A stretch of 64,000 bases of DNA from AV40 sp963817335 (GTDB lineage: Bacteria > Verrucomicrobiota > Verrucomicrobiia > Chthoniobacterales > UBA10450): positions 1,116,001-1,180,000 of the forward strand of contig CAWFNX010000001.1 of assembly GCA_963817335.1 (NCBI GenBank), given 5' to 3'. The notes under the pieces are model-generated. The model was not told the origin of the DNA, made no database searches, and saw only the letters and a program-made list of their open reading frames with translations. Of the stretch, positions 32,732 to 41,042 are shown one piece after another. A program made the position numbers and the translations under genes. The stretch's first letter is position 1; every line of letters starts with the position of its first letter.

Positions 32732-33157
32732 ATGAAAACATTATTGCTTGCCTGTGTCGCCTGGGGAGTGTTTGCCGCGACAACTTTCGCCAGGATCGGC
32801 GAGGACGAAAAACAAGTCGAAGCCCGATACGGCCCGCCTGGTAAAGACCTTGGAAGTCACGGTCAGGTGCACGAACTCGGTTACGTTACTTCGAATGGGT
32901 TCATGATTGTTGTTGATTACGTTAATGGAATCAGCCAGCGCGAAGGGTTCACCAAACCGGACACGTCGGCAATGACCGATCAGAATATCAAAGACGTTTT
33001 GGCGATGAGCGCGGCCGACGGGACAACCTGGCAGGAAGGACAAGCGAAGGGCGGCGACAAAATGTGGACCCGTTCCGACAAGAAAGCGGTCGCAATTTTT
33101 CCCACGATGGGAAAGTTCCTCTTTGTTCAGGACGTGAACTTCGTCCAGCCGAAGTAA
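32732..33157 (+). CDS. Small secreted protein of unknown function
   Basis: 141 residues with a signal peptide (MKTLLLACVAWGVFAATTFA). The mature domain is compact and polar: RIGEDEKQVEARYGPPGKDLG, then YVTSNGFMIVVDYVNGISQREGFTKPD and a WTRSDKKAVAIFPTMGKFLFVQD end. The IGE...E.RYG start is common in small verrucomicrobial secreted proteins, but I cannot name a function. It is convergent with the protease pair, with stops 9 bp apart. Confidence 0.72.
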   Translation: MKTLLLACVAWGVFAATTFARIGEDEKQVEARYGPPGKDLGSHGQVHELGYVTSNGFMIVVDYVNGISQREGFTKPDTSAMTDQNIKDVLAMSAADGTTWQEGQAKGGDKMWTRSDKKAVAIFPTMGKFLFVQDVNFVQPK

Positions 33158-33166
33158 CGTTTTTTA

Positions 33167-34675
33167 CTAATCCAATCGTTGTAACGAAGGGATGCCGTAA
33201 TTCTCCTGCAGAATCGGAGACTCAGCGGCAATGTCTTTTGGATCGAGCTCGATTTGCTTCGGGTCTTCCTCGGTCTCGATTTTGATAAATCCGCCTTCGA
33301 TCGGCTGCTTGACCGCCTCGGCCAGGTCATTGAGCGATTTGATCTCGCGGCCGTTCACTTTGGTCACAGTCAGGTAAGAAAACTCGTCGTAGCCAATCGT
33401 GTTATTGGCTGGAAGTACCTGGCTCAGGATAACGATGCGCCGGTGTTCCCCGGGAAACAGTTCGGACTGAAACCGATCGAAATAAACGAACCGCGGCGGC
33501 GCTTCGCGCAGCCAGTTCGGGCCCCATTCTTTGAGATACTGGCGGGAGAGTTCCTGAAAGATGAGACCGCCAAGCACAACATACTTGGGCGCTTCATCAA
33601 GTGAGTAAGGCGGGCTTACGTAATCTTTGGCATCGCGATGCTCGAGGGTGATCTTCAGTTCCATCGGCTTGCCTTCGCGCTGAATCTGAAACGAAAGCAC
33701 ATCGCCGGCGTAGGAATGCGCGCTGATTAGATTGGTGAACTCGATCTTGCCGTAGAGTGGATCGACGTAGTTGCCATTTTGATCGATCTCGTGATTGCCA
33801 ATCGCGGTGATGATGTCGCCAACCTGCATCCCTGCTTTCATCGCCGGCATGTTTGGCTCGATGCTGGTGACATAAACGCCATCAGGCTTTCCTGTCTGAC
33901 CCGCGAATTTCCGCAATTGCGGATCGCGCGTCGGGAAGAATGAGAAACCGACCGACGGAAATCCCTGATAATGCTCGCCTTCGGCTTCCTTGAGGAAATG
34001 GGTGATGATCGGCGCCGGAATCGCGTCAATAAGCTGCGAGCGCGGGTCGTAGCGCAGAAGCAAACCTGCGAGCTTGTTATTTTTGACCAGGGGAATCGTG
34101 TAGCTGTTTTCGCGATACTGCATTGGCAGGCTGATCCGATAGGTAAGAAACTGGCCGACGTCTGCGGGATACTTTGTCATTTGAATGGTGGTCACGAGAC
34201 CCTCTGTGGCCACGAGTGCGCCCGTCGGCTCCAATTGCCAGGCCGCAATTCGATCGCCGACCACTGTGTCTCCGCCAATATCGAGCGGAGATATTCCTGC
34301 CAGGAAGTTTTTGTCGGTCGGTTCCAGTAACGCCAGGTTCGCTTCGTAATCGATCACCGCGACGTTGGCTGCAGTTTTCTCGCCCGACTCCGCGCGTTCC
34401 AATTCAACATAGTTCTGGTTGGCTACTAGATCGGCCGTGACCAGGACGCGGCCTTTGGAAAGAACCGCACCCAACGCCCGCTTGGAGATCGGCGCTTTCT
34501 TTTGCCACGGTCGAAAATAATCATAGGGCTGGCCGGTCACGTTCACCCGCACCAGCGACAGCAATTTTTGTTTAACGTCTTTGTTGGCAGGCGCCGGAGA
34601 CGGAGCTTCCTTCTTCGCAAAACCCGCGGTCGCGACGATCGAAACCAAACTGAGACTAACGAGCAACTTTCGCAT
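33167..34675 (-). CDS. Deg/HtrA-like protein lacking the catalytic triad (pseudoprotease) with PDZ
   Basis: 502 residues with a signal peptide (RKLLVSLSLVSIVATAGFA). The protease-like half aligns by order with the neighbour at 34678-36330, but the three active-site blocks are lost: VLVTADLVANQ replaces TNAHVV, IDYEANLALL replaces AHDCDLALI, and MQYRENSYTIPL replaces NPGNSGGP. A PDZ domain follows (VYVTSIEPNMPAMKAGMQVGDIITAIGNHEI), then a second PDZ-like region near the C-terminus (EFSYLTVTKVNGREIKSLNDLAEAV). It is probably a regulatory or scaffold partner of the active protease 2 bp upstream in the same operon. Confidence 0.8.
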   Translation of the reverse strand: MRKLLVSLSLVSIVATAGFAKKEAPSPAPANKDVKQKLLSLVRVNVTGQPYDYFRPWQKKAPISKRALGAVLSKGRVLVTADLVANQNYVELERAESGEKTAANVAVIDYEANLALLEPTDKNFLAGISPLDIGGDTVVGDRIAAWQLEPTGALVATEGLVTTIQMTKYPADVGQFLTYRISLPMQYRENSYTIPLVKNNKLAGLLLRYDPRSQLIDAIPAPIITHFLKEAEGEHYQGFPSVGFSFFPTRDPQLRKFAGQTGKPDGVYVTSIEPNMPAMKAGMQVGDIITAIGNHEIDQNGNYVDPLYGKIEFTNLISAHSYAGDVLSFQIQREGKPMELKITLEHRDAKDYVSPPYSLDEAPKYVVLGGLIFQELSRQYLKEWGPNWLREAPPRFVYFDRFQSELFPGEHRRIVILSQVLPANNTIGYDEFSYLTVTKVNGREIKSLNDLAEAVKQPIEGGFIKIETEEDPKQIELDPKDIAAESPILQENYGIPSLQRLD

Positions 34676-34677
34676 CT

Positions 34678-36330
34678 CTAGAGCCGGGTTTGCATCGAGG
34701 GCGACTTGGTGCCGGGCTGTTCCTGGAGATTTTCTTCCCGGACCACGTTGTAACGCGTCTTAATTCGTTCACGCGCCTCTTCCACTTGCTTGGGATCGAG
34801 CACCAGCGGCGGCCCATCTCCAATCAGGTTGATTACCAAACGATCGCCCGGTTGCGCGAACGCCTGGGCCAGGTCATCCAAGGTTCGAACTTTCTTGCCG
34901 TTGACTTCATCAACAATTCCCCCGCGATAGGCGGAGAGATAAGTGTTGATCGGGTCCGGCAGGATGTTGGTCAGCACGATAACGTCGGGATGCTCGAGAT
35001 ACAGTTGGTCGACCACGTAAAAATCAAAGAAGTGGCGCAATCGGAGATCGCTCGGCTGATACGCTTCGAGCAAGTCGAGGGACAGCGGCTGAAACAGAAG
35101 TCCGCCATAAACGACGTAGCGGGGGCGCACATCGTATTTGTGGCTCTGCATCAAATACGGCGGCACGGTCTCGAGCTGGACGCTTCCGCTGATCGATTGT
35201 TTGGCGCGCCAAATGTCGAACTTCACCTGGTCGCCTTTGAATTTGCGTTCGACGACTTCCGGCATCTCGACGTGCTCCCCTTCGAGGTCGACGTTGCCGT
35301 CGCTCGCGATCGGATGATTGTCGATCGACAATAAAACGTCGCCAGGTCGGAGAAGCTTGGCGCATGGCCCGGCTGCAACAACGGTTTCCACCAAAACGCC
35401 ACGCCCGTCATCTTTCAATCCGAGGTATCTGCGCTGCGCCGGATTCTGCAATTTCGCGAAAGTAATGCCGAGATCGACGTATCCATCATAACGACCGTCC
35501 TCCACGTCCTTGAGGAAACGGCTAATCACGGGCGTCGGCACCATGTAAGCGACGCCTTGCGCGACGTCGCCGCTATAACCTTGAAACGCGACGCCGACCA
35601 CTTTCGCATTCTGCATCACCGGTCCGCCGCTGTTGCCCGGATTGATTTGCGCGCTGATCTGAACCGCGAGGTGCTGATCGATCGACGAATGGGTGTAGAG
35701 CTGAAAGTCGATTCGCGAAACGATGCCGGTGGTCACGGACATGCGCTCGCCTCCAAGCGGGTAACCGTAGGCCGACACGGTCGATTCCAGCTCGGGAATG
35801 CCGCCAAACTTCAACGGCACCATGTTTTTGAAGAAGTTCGGGTCGACCGTTATCAGGGCGAGGTCGCAATCGTGCGCGACGAAGAGAACTTTGGCCTGAT
35901 ATTTGTTCGGATCGCCATCGCGCTCAACGGTAAGATAGCGGCTGTTGCTGACGACGTGCGCATTGGTCATGATGCGATTGCCGTCGATGACAAACCCGGC
36001 GCCAATTCCGCGGCCGAGCATTCCTGCATTCCATGGCGCGCGATAATCGGGCGCGACCTCGGTGGCAGTGATTCGAACCAGGCTTTTCTGGATCGGTCCG
36101 TTCGGTTGGGGTGGGGCGATCGGTACCGGAACAGCAACAACGTTTTGCGTCGGAGTCGCGGGTTTCGTTCCAAGTCCAGGTGGTCGTGGTTCTGCCGGCG
36201 AAGTTTCAGGCGGGCCGCCATTTTGCGGCCGTTGCTGTGACGGAGGCAACTGAGGACCAGGGGGTTGCTGACCGAACGATGTCGATGCAAACAGCGCCAG
36301 AATACAAACTAAAATGGGAACACCCTTCAT
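34678..36330 (-). CDS. Deg/HtrA-type S1C serine protease with PDZ domains
   Basis: The ATG at 36330 (the TTG at 36372 is less likely) gives 550 residues and a signal peptide (PILVCILALFASTSFGQ). A Pro-rich linker (about 20-75) precedes the protease domain: His in MTNAHVVSN, Asp in FVAHDCDLALI, Ser in INPGNSGGPVMQ. PDZ-like regions follow (GVLVETVVAAGPCAKLLRPGDVLLSIDNHPI and GGIVDEVNGKKVRTLDDLAQAF). It degrades or refolds damaged envelope proteins. The inactive paralogue is encoded 2 bp downstream. The layout also resembles plant-type DEG9-like proteases with a long C-terminal PDZ region. Confidence 0.87.
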   Translation of the reverse strand: MKGVPILVCILALFASTSFGQQPPGPQLPPSQQRPQNGGPPETSPAEPRPPGLGTKPATPTQNVVAVPVPIAPPQPNGPIQKSLVRITATEVAPDYRAPWNAGMLGRGIGAGFVIDGNRIMTNAHVVSNSRYLTVERDGDPNKYQAKVLFVAHDCDLALITVDPNFFKNMVPLKFGGIPELESTVSAYGYPLGGERMSVTTGIVSRIDFQLYTHSSIDQHLAVQISAQINPGNSGGPVMQNAKVVGVAFQGYSGDVAQGVAYMVPTPVISRFLKDVEDGRYDGYVDLGITFAKLQNPAQRRYLGLKDDGRGVLVETVVAAGPCAKLLRPGDVLLSIDNHPIASDGNVDLEGEHVEMPEVVERKFKGDQVKFDIWRAKQSISGSVQLETVPPYLMQSHKYDVRPRYVVYGGLLFQPLSLDLLEAYQPSDLRLRHFFDFYVVDQLYLEHPDVIVLTNILPDPINTYLSAYRGGIVDEVNGKKVRTLDDLAQAFAQPGDRLVINLIGDGPPLVLDPKQVEEARERIKTRYNVVREENLQEQPGTKSPSMQTRL

Positions 36331-36376
36331 GCCGGAAAGTTTTGAAGATGAAACGAAGTGATCGAAAAGCAACCGT

Positions 36377-37549
36377 TCAAATTCCAGCGCCTTGGAGAAG
36401 CATGTTCAGAACCGTTTCAGCCTCAAAAACTTCGCGCGCGATGCGTCGGGCCGCGCCCGAGTGTTTTTTGTAATCAGCGCGAATCATTTTTGCCGCTTCC
36501 GCGATGTCATTCAGCGATTTGAAAGCGAGCAAACCGGCACCGCCTCCGTAATTTTTTGTGAACCCCGTTTCCTGGGTGATGACAGGACGTCCGGCCGCCA
36601 AATAGCAGGCGCTCCGATCGCTAAACCAACCAGTGTTGAGTCGCACATACTGGTCCTTGGCCACCGTGAATTCGCCTTTCGAGTGTTGGACGTAATCGCG
36701 GTAAAGCCAGTAATCGACGCTCATTTGCAACGGTGAGACCAATCGCCAACCGTTGCGTTCGAATTTTTTGCGCGTCTTGGGGTCGGAAATGTTTGTCGCC
36801 AGCTCAAAAGTTTCTCCCGCTTTCTTCGGCGCGGCCACGAAACGCAAAAACTCGCGCGATTTGCTCCAAAGATATTTTTGACCGCGCCAGGTGATATCCT
36901 TCAGTCCGCTGGTCGACCAGTTGGCAATCGACGTGAAAACTGCGGCCTTTTTCGGCGCTCGGACGGTTTTCCACAAATCGGTCACGATGGGTTGCCGCGT
37001 AGGGTGCCACTTGAACCCATGCAACGGCACCGGAAAGCTTTTCGTGCCGACGTTTTCGCCGAACGTAAACAGGGTGTGATGGCGACCCAGGTATTCGGCA
37101 GTCGATTTCACGCCATTGTCGATTTTGATTTGCTCAACCCCGGGATCGCTTTCCACGTAAATGATCTGATTGGACTTCAAAAGGTCTTCGTTGAATTCCT
37201 GGGTGCCGCAGATGTTTAGAACCGCGTCCGCGTCGCGGTAAAGCTCGCGGATCTTTTTCAGCGACATGCCCGCCGTCGGATTTTCTTTCACGTAACGGGC
37301 GCAGTAGGACCAGCGATTTTTGAAATCGAACTCGGCCGCGAGCCGCCGGAGAATCTTCGCGGCATAATCGAATTCCACGTTCACCTCGAAGGTTTCGGGG
37401 TTGTAGGGAATCCGCGCCGAATCTTCGATGTAGTAAACCTCGTGTCCGAGACGCTGCAGGCCGACGATGTAATGAATGTGCTGCCAGATCACTCCGGCGA
37501 TCGGCATTCCGCCCATGAAACCCATCACCACGATGCGCTTGCGTTTCAT
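36377..37549 (-). CDS. Glycosyltransferase-like protein
   Basis: 390 residues from an ATG at 37549. The start KRKRIVVMGFMGGMPIAGVIWQHIHYIVGLQRLGHEVYYIED is a GT-B-type N-terminal Rossmann unit, with a Gly-rich loop and the HEVYYIED strand. The C-terminal signature VRLNTGWFSDRSACYLAAGRPVITQETG is shared with the product of 18220-19365. In a minus-strand run with an acetyltransferase and an MsbA-like exporter it probably transfers a sugar to a cell-surface glycan. The donor and acceptor are unknown. Confidence 0.72.
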   Translation of the reverse strand: MKRKRIVVMGFMGGMPIAGVIWQHIHYIVGLQRLGHEVYYIEDSARIPYNPETFEVNVEFDYAAKILRRLAAEFDFKNRWSYCARYVKENPTAGMSLKKIRELYRDADAVLNICGTQEFNEDLLKSNQIIYVESDPGVEQIKIDNGVKSTAEYLGRHHTLFTFGENVGTKSFPVPLHGFKWHPTRQPIVTDLWKTVRAPKKAAVFTSIANWSTSGLKDITWRGQKYLWSKSREFLRFVAAPKKAGETFELATNISDPKTRKKFERNGWRLVSPLQMSVDYWLYRDYVQHSKGEFTVAKDQYVRLNTGWFSDRSACYLAAGRPVITQETGFTKNYGGGAGLLAFKSLNDIAEAAKMIRADYKKHSGAARRIAREVFEAETVLNMLLQGAGI

Positions 37550-37576
37550 ATTTGCACCACGAAGGACACGAAAGGA

Positions 37577-38161
37577 TTAAAACCGCCTCACTTCGACCGC
37601 AGGATTGCCGGCAACGATCGTGTTTGCAGGGACCGATTTCGTCACCACGGCACCGGCGGCGACCACTGAGTTGTCGCCGATGGTAACGCCTTTCAAGATC
37701 ACGGCGTTCATTCCGATCCAAACGTTGTCTCCGATTTTTACCGGCGCGGTTTTCAGCTTCGGACGGGGCGGTCGATTTTTGAAAAATGGGGCGAGCGCCT
37801 GCGAATCAATCAGCCGCTGGGCAGGCTCGAGCGGATGAAAATCGGAATCGGCAATACCAACGCCCCACGAAATCAGACAGTGCGAACCGATCTCCACCAA
37901 TTCTTCGGCCATGACAATGGCGCCGTTGAGAAGCGTGAAATCGCCGACAACGCAACGGCCGTCCTTTTGGATGGCGAATGAGCAACCGGCATAGACCGAG
38001 ACATGATCGCCGAACACGACCGCATGCGGCTTCCTGCTCAGCTGCTTTTTGAAAACCTGCGCGCTCTCACAGTAAAAGCCTTCACCGAAATCGACGTTGG
38101 CCGGGATGGGCTCCGGATACCAATCGTCCTGAACATGTCGATCTTGGTTAACGTTGCTCAC
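37577..38161 (-). CDS. Left-handed beta-helix (hexapeptide-repeat) acetyltransferase
   Basis: 194 residues. Hexapeptide repeats of the LbH fold are visible (HAVVFGDHVSVYAGCSFAI, CVVGDFTLLNGAIVMAEELVEIGSHC, and PVKIGDNVWIGMNAVILKGVTIGDNSVVAAGAVVTKSVPANTIVAGNPA). The last stretch, with NVWIG and VVAAGAVVTK, is the catalytic/CoA-binding coil of the NodL/LacA/Maa-type O-acetyltransferases. It probably acetylates a surface sugar. The start overlaps the upstream ABC exporter by 4 nt. Confidence 0.9.
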   Translation of the reverse strand: MSNVNQDRHVQDDWYPEPIPANVDFGEGFYCESAQVFKKQLSRKPHAVVFGDHVSVYAGCSFAIQKDGRCVVGDFTLLNGAIVMAEELVEIGSHCLISWGVGIADSDFHPLEPAQRLIDSQALAPFFKNRPPRPKLKTAPVKIGDNVWIGMNAVILKGVTIGDNSVVAAGAVVTKSVPANTIVAGNPAVEVRRF

Positions 38162-39942
38162 CTTGGGAATTTTCCGGAAGTGAATAGTTTCGCGTAAACG
38201 CCGCCGCGCGCCAGCAACTCTGCGCCGCCTCCTTGTTCGACGACTCGTCCGTGTTCCAAAACCACGATTCGATCAACATCATGAATTGTCGCCAGTCGAT
38301 GAGTGGCAATCAGGGTCGTCCGTCCGCGCATCAGTTCCTTGATCGTGTCCATGATCGCCGCCTCGGTTGTGGGATCGAGCGCGGAAGTTGGTTCGTCTAG
38401 CAGCAGAATGGGCGCGTTTTTCAAAAATGCGCGCGCGATTCCAATGCGTTGGCGCTGGCCGACGCTTAATTGCTGTCCGCGTTCGCCGACCGTGCTGCCG
38501 TAGCCATTCGGCATTCGGCTGATGAACTCGTCGGCTTGAGCGCGTTTCGCCGCGTCGACGATTTCCTCCTCGGTCGCATCCGGCCTGCCGTAGGCAATGT
38601 TTTCGCGGACCGTCGTCGAAAAGAGCAACGTATCTTGCAGGACGATTCCAATTTGGGCGCGCAACGATTTCTTTTTGATTTGGCGCACCTCGCGACCGTC
38701 GAGCGTTACCAATCCCGAAGTCGGATCGTAGAATCGCGGGACCAAGCTCAGGAGCGTGCTTTTGCCGGCGCCGGTGCCGCCAACAATCGCGATCATATGA
38801 TTTGGTTCGACCGAAAGATCGACGTCGTGCAAGACGGGCCGGTCCTGCGCGTAGCCAAACGATACACTTTGAAATCCGATCGCGCCTTTCGCCGACTCGA
38901 TTGCGACCGCGTTCGGCGAATCGACCACATCATCTGGTCGATCCAACACTTCGAAGCAACGTCTCGCGCCCGCAGTCGCTCCTTCCATCGCCCAGGTCGT
39001 GTAGGTGAGAGATTCGATCGGTTGATAGAGCATCAAAAGATACGCAGTGAAAACGAGCAAAGTTCCGAGGGTCAGGGTGCCGTTCAGAACGTGCAACGCT
39101 CCGACGTAATACATCGCCGCGGTGCCGATCACCATCAGCGTGCTGATGACCAGCGCGCTGTTCACGTTGGTCAGGGTTAGCCGCAAATTTGCCTGCAAGC
39201 TTTGCTCTGCTCGCTGATGAAATTGAAGGACTTCGAATTCTTCGCGGCCGAACGCATGCACCATGCGGATCGAGCTCAATCCTTCCTGAGCTTGGGTCAG
39301 AACTGCGCTTTCGTGTTCCTGAATGAAAGTTGATTCGCGTCGAATCCGGTGCGCGAAGAGATAAATCGCCGCGATGATGAACGGCACAATCGCGAGCGAG
39401 AGCAAGGTCAGTTGCCAATCGAGCCGAATCATCACGGCGAATGTGCCGATCAAGGTGATGACCGATCCGAAGATTCCGGTGAAACCTTTGTTGTAGATCG
39501 TTTGGATCGATTGCGAATCGTAGGCCACCCGGAAACTCGAATCACTTGAGCGACGGACGTCGTGATACTTGAGCGAAAGCGATTGGAGATAGGCGTAGAG
39601 ATCGGTCCGCAGTTTTAACAGCGCCTGGAGACCGATCTTCACCAGCAAATAATTTGTCGCCCAGTTAATGACACCCCACAGGAATTGGATGATAACGAGG
39701 GAGAGACAGAGGATAGCGATTGCAGCGTTAACTGAAAACGTGTGCTCGGTTGGGCCATTGATGAAGAGATGGATTTGGTTCACGCCCTTGCCGGCGACTG
39801 GCAAAACCTGATCGACGATGATCTTGAACGGCCACGGTTTGAGCAGATTCAAACCGATGCCAACGATCGACAGCAACAATCCAACAATCGTTTGCGGAAG
39901 ATATGGCCGATAATATCGAAGGACGCGACGGTAGATCGACAT
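38158..39942 (-). CDS. ABC exporter, MsbA-like (fused TMD and ATPase)
   Basis: 594 residues. Six membrane helices in the first 320 residues, then the ATPase: Walker A VGGTGAGKSTLL, Q-loop, signature LSVGQRQRIGIARAF, Walker B ILLLDEPTSALD, and H-loop IATHRLATI. Half-size exporter that dimerises. Its closest functional model is MsbA, which flips lipid A-core or similar glycolipids; the neighbouring glycosyltransferase-like and acetyltransferase genes support a lipid-linked glycan. It is the first gene of a three-gene minus-strand operon. Confidence 0.93.
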   Translation of the reverse strand: MSIYRRVLRYYRPYLPQTIVGLLLSIVGIGLNLLKPWPFKIIVDQVLPVAGKGVNQIHLFINGPTEHTFSVNAAIAILCLSLVIIQFLWGVINWATNYLLVKIGLQALLKLRTDLYAYLQSLSLKYHDVRRSSDSSFRVAYDSQSIQTIYNKGFTGIFGSVITLIGTFAVMIRLDWQLTLLSLAIVPFIIAAIYLFAHRIRRESTFIQEHESAVLTQAQEGLSSIRMVHAFGREEFEVLQFHQRAEQSLQANLRLTLTNVNSALVISTLMVIGTAAMYYVGALHVLNGTLTLGTLLVFTAYLLMLYQPIESLTYTTWAMEGATAGARRCFEVLDRPDDVVDSPNAVAIESAKGAIGFQSVSFGYAQDRPVLHDVDLSVEPNHMIAIVGGTGAGKSTLLSLVPRFYDPTSGLVTLDGREVRQIKKKSLRAQIGIVLQDTLLFSTTVRENIAYGRPDATEEEIVDAAKRAQADEFISRMPNGYGSTVGERGQQLSVGQRQRIGIARAFLKNAPILLLDEPTSALDPTTEAAIMDTIKELMRGRTTLIATHRLATIHDVDRIVVLEHGRVVEQGGGAELLARGGVYAKLFTSGKFPR

Positions 39943-40032
39943 GTCGATTTTAGATTGCGGATTTCAAATTTCAGATTGAACTAGGCGGCACCCAACACGG
40001 AAAGGTTCTTCGACTTCGCCAAGAATGACAAT

Positions 40033-40662
40033 ATGCATCATCTGATTCAAATCTGGTCGGAATGGGTTGTGACCGGCGGTTATCTTGGGATCATCGTTTT
40101 GATGGCGATGGGAAGCACGCCGATCCCGTTACCGGCGGAAGTGGTGGTGCCGCCGGCTGCCTTCCTGGCGGCGCAGGGGCGTCTGAATCTCGCCGGCGTG
40201 ATTTTGGCAAGCACGCTTGGTGCGTATCTGGGCGCGGCGGTGATGTATTGGCTTTCACTTTGGTTAGGTCGACCGTTAGTCGTTAAATTCGGCCGATTCA
40301 TTCTATTCCCGCCGAAGAAATTAGATGAAGCCGAGCATTGGCTCGTCCGTTACGAGGCGGGGGGAATCTTCTTTGCCCGACTTCTGCCAGGCGTCCGGCA
40401 CCTGATTTCCATTCCGGCCGGGATCGTGCGGATGAATTTCAAGGTTTTCAGCTTTATGACCCTGCTTGGGTCGGCGATTTCCTGTTCAATCCTCGCTTAT
40501 CTCGGGGTCAGGGCGCAGCGGGTTGCTCCCGATTTGCTGCAGGATCCGGAAGGATTGGTCCATTTTGTTCGAAGCCAAACGAAGTGGATATTCCTTGTAG
40601 TTGTCGCATTTGCAGTGCTTTACGTCTTATCGATGTGGCTTTCCAAGCGGAAAGCGGAATAA
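40033..40662 (+). CDS. DedA family membrane protein
   Basis: 209 residues with about five membrane segments. The DedA features are the re-entrant MAMGSTPIPLPAEVVVPPAAFLAAQG and the conserved FFARLLPGVRHLISIPAGIVRMNF, with the Arg residues needed in E. coli homologues. DedA proteins flip undecaprenyl phosphate or phospholipids across the inner membrane, which suits the glycan-building genes nearby. The ATG at 40033 follows a repeat-like stretch ending CAAGAATGACAAT. Confidence 0.93.
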   Translation: MHHLIQIWSEWVVTGGYLGIIVLMAMGSTPIPLPAEVVVPPAAFLAAQGRLNLAGVILASTLGAYLGAAVMYWLSLWLGRPLVVKFGRFILFPPKKLDEAEHWLVRYEAGGIFFARLLPGVRHLISIPAGIVRMNFKVFSFMTLLGSAISCSILAYLGVRAQRVAPDLLQDPEGLVHFVRSQTKWIFLVVVAFAVLYVLSMWLSKRKAE

Positions 40663-40750
40663 TCGTTGCGACCATGCGGCCACGGGCCCACCCGCAGCCG
40701 AACTAAGATTGAACACAGGCACCGAAGCTGCTGTCGAAGGACATACAGCA

Positions 40751-40933
40751 ATGAAAAAAAACAACCTCATCCTTAAGCCCCGAACCAAACTTTCGCTTGG
40801 CGATTTGATTCTTGCCGTCAGTTCGTGCACCAGCAACACCAAGGAGACGGTCGCGACCGTGGCTGACCTACTCGGCAGCGGCAAGGTGCGCCTCCAAAGC
40901 GACGGCAAATTCCTCCGCGCCAAAGTTTGCTAG
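40751..40933 (+). CDS. Small basic protein (60 residues), verrucomicrobial type
   Basis: The ATG at 40751, with GAAGGA about 10 bp upstream, opens 60 residues beginning MKKNNLILKPRTKLSLGDLI. The body LAVSSCTSNTKETVATVADLLGSGKVRLQSDGKFLRAKVC is alternating polar and hydrophobic, with a KVRLQSDGKFLRAKV end that looks like a small DNA- or RNA-binding beta unit. The strong terminator directly after it shows that this short frame is a real transcription unit. I cannot assign a function. Confidence 0.7.
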   Translation: MKKNNLILKPRTKLSLGDLILAVSSCTSNTKETVATVADLLGSGKVRLQSDGKFLRAKVC

Positions 40934-40954
40934 CCTAACAAACCGAATTTCTCG

Positions 40955-40994
40955 AAATCGCTCCGGCGGATTGTCTGCCGGAGCGATTTTTTTT
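40955..40994 (+). terminator. Rho-independent terminator
   Basis: AAATCGCTCCGGC and GCCGGAGCGATTT form a 13-bp perfect stem with a 9-nt loop, followed by a run of eight T. It ends the transcript of the small protein gene at 40751-40933, before purB. Confidence 0.95.
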
Positions 40995-41042
40995 GCGCCA
41001 CAAAAACACTTTCGCGTTTAATGCGACAAACTATCTTGCGGC

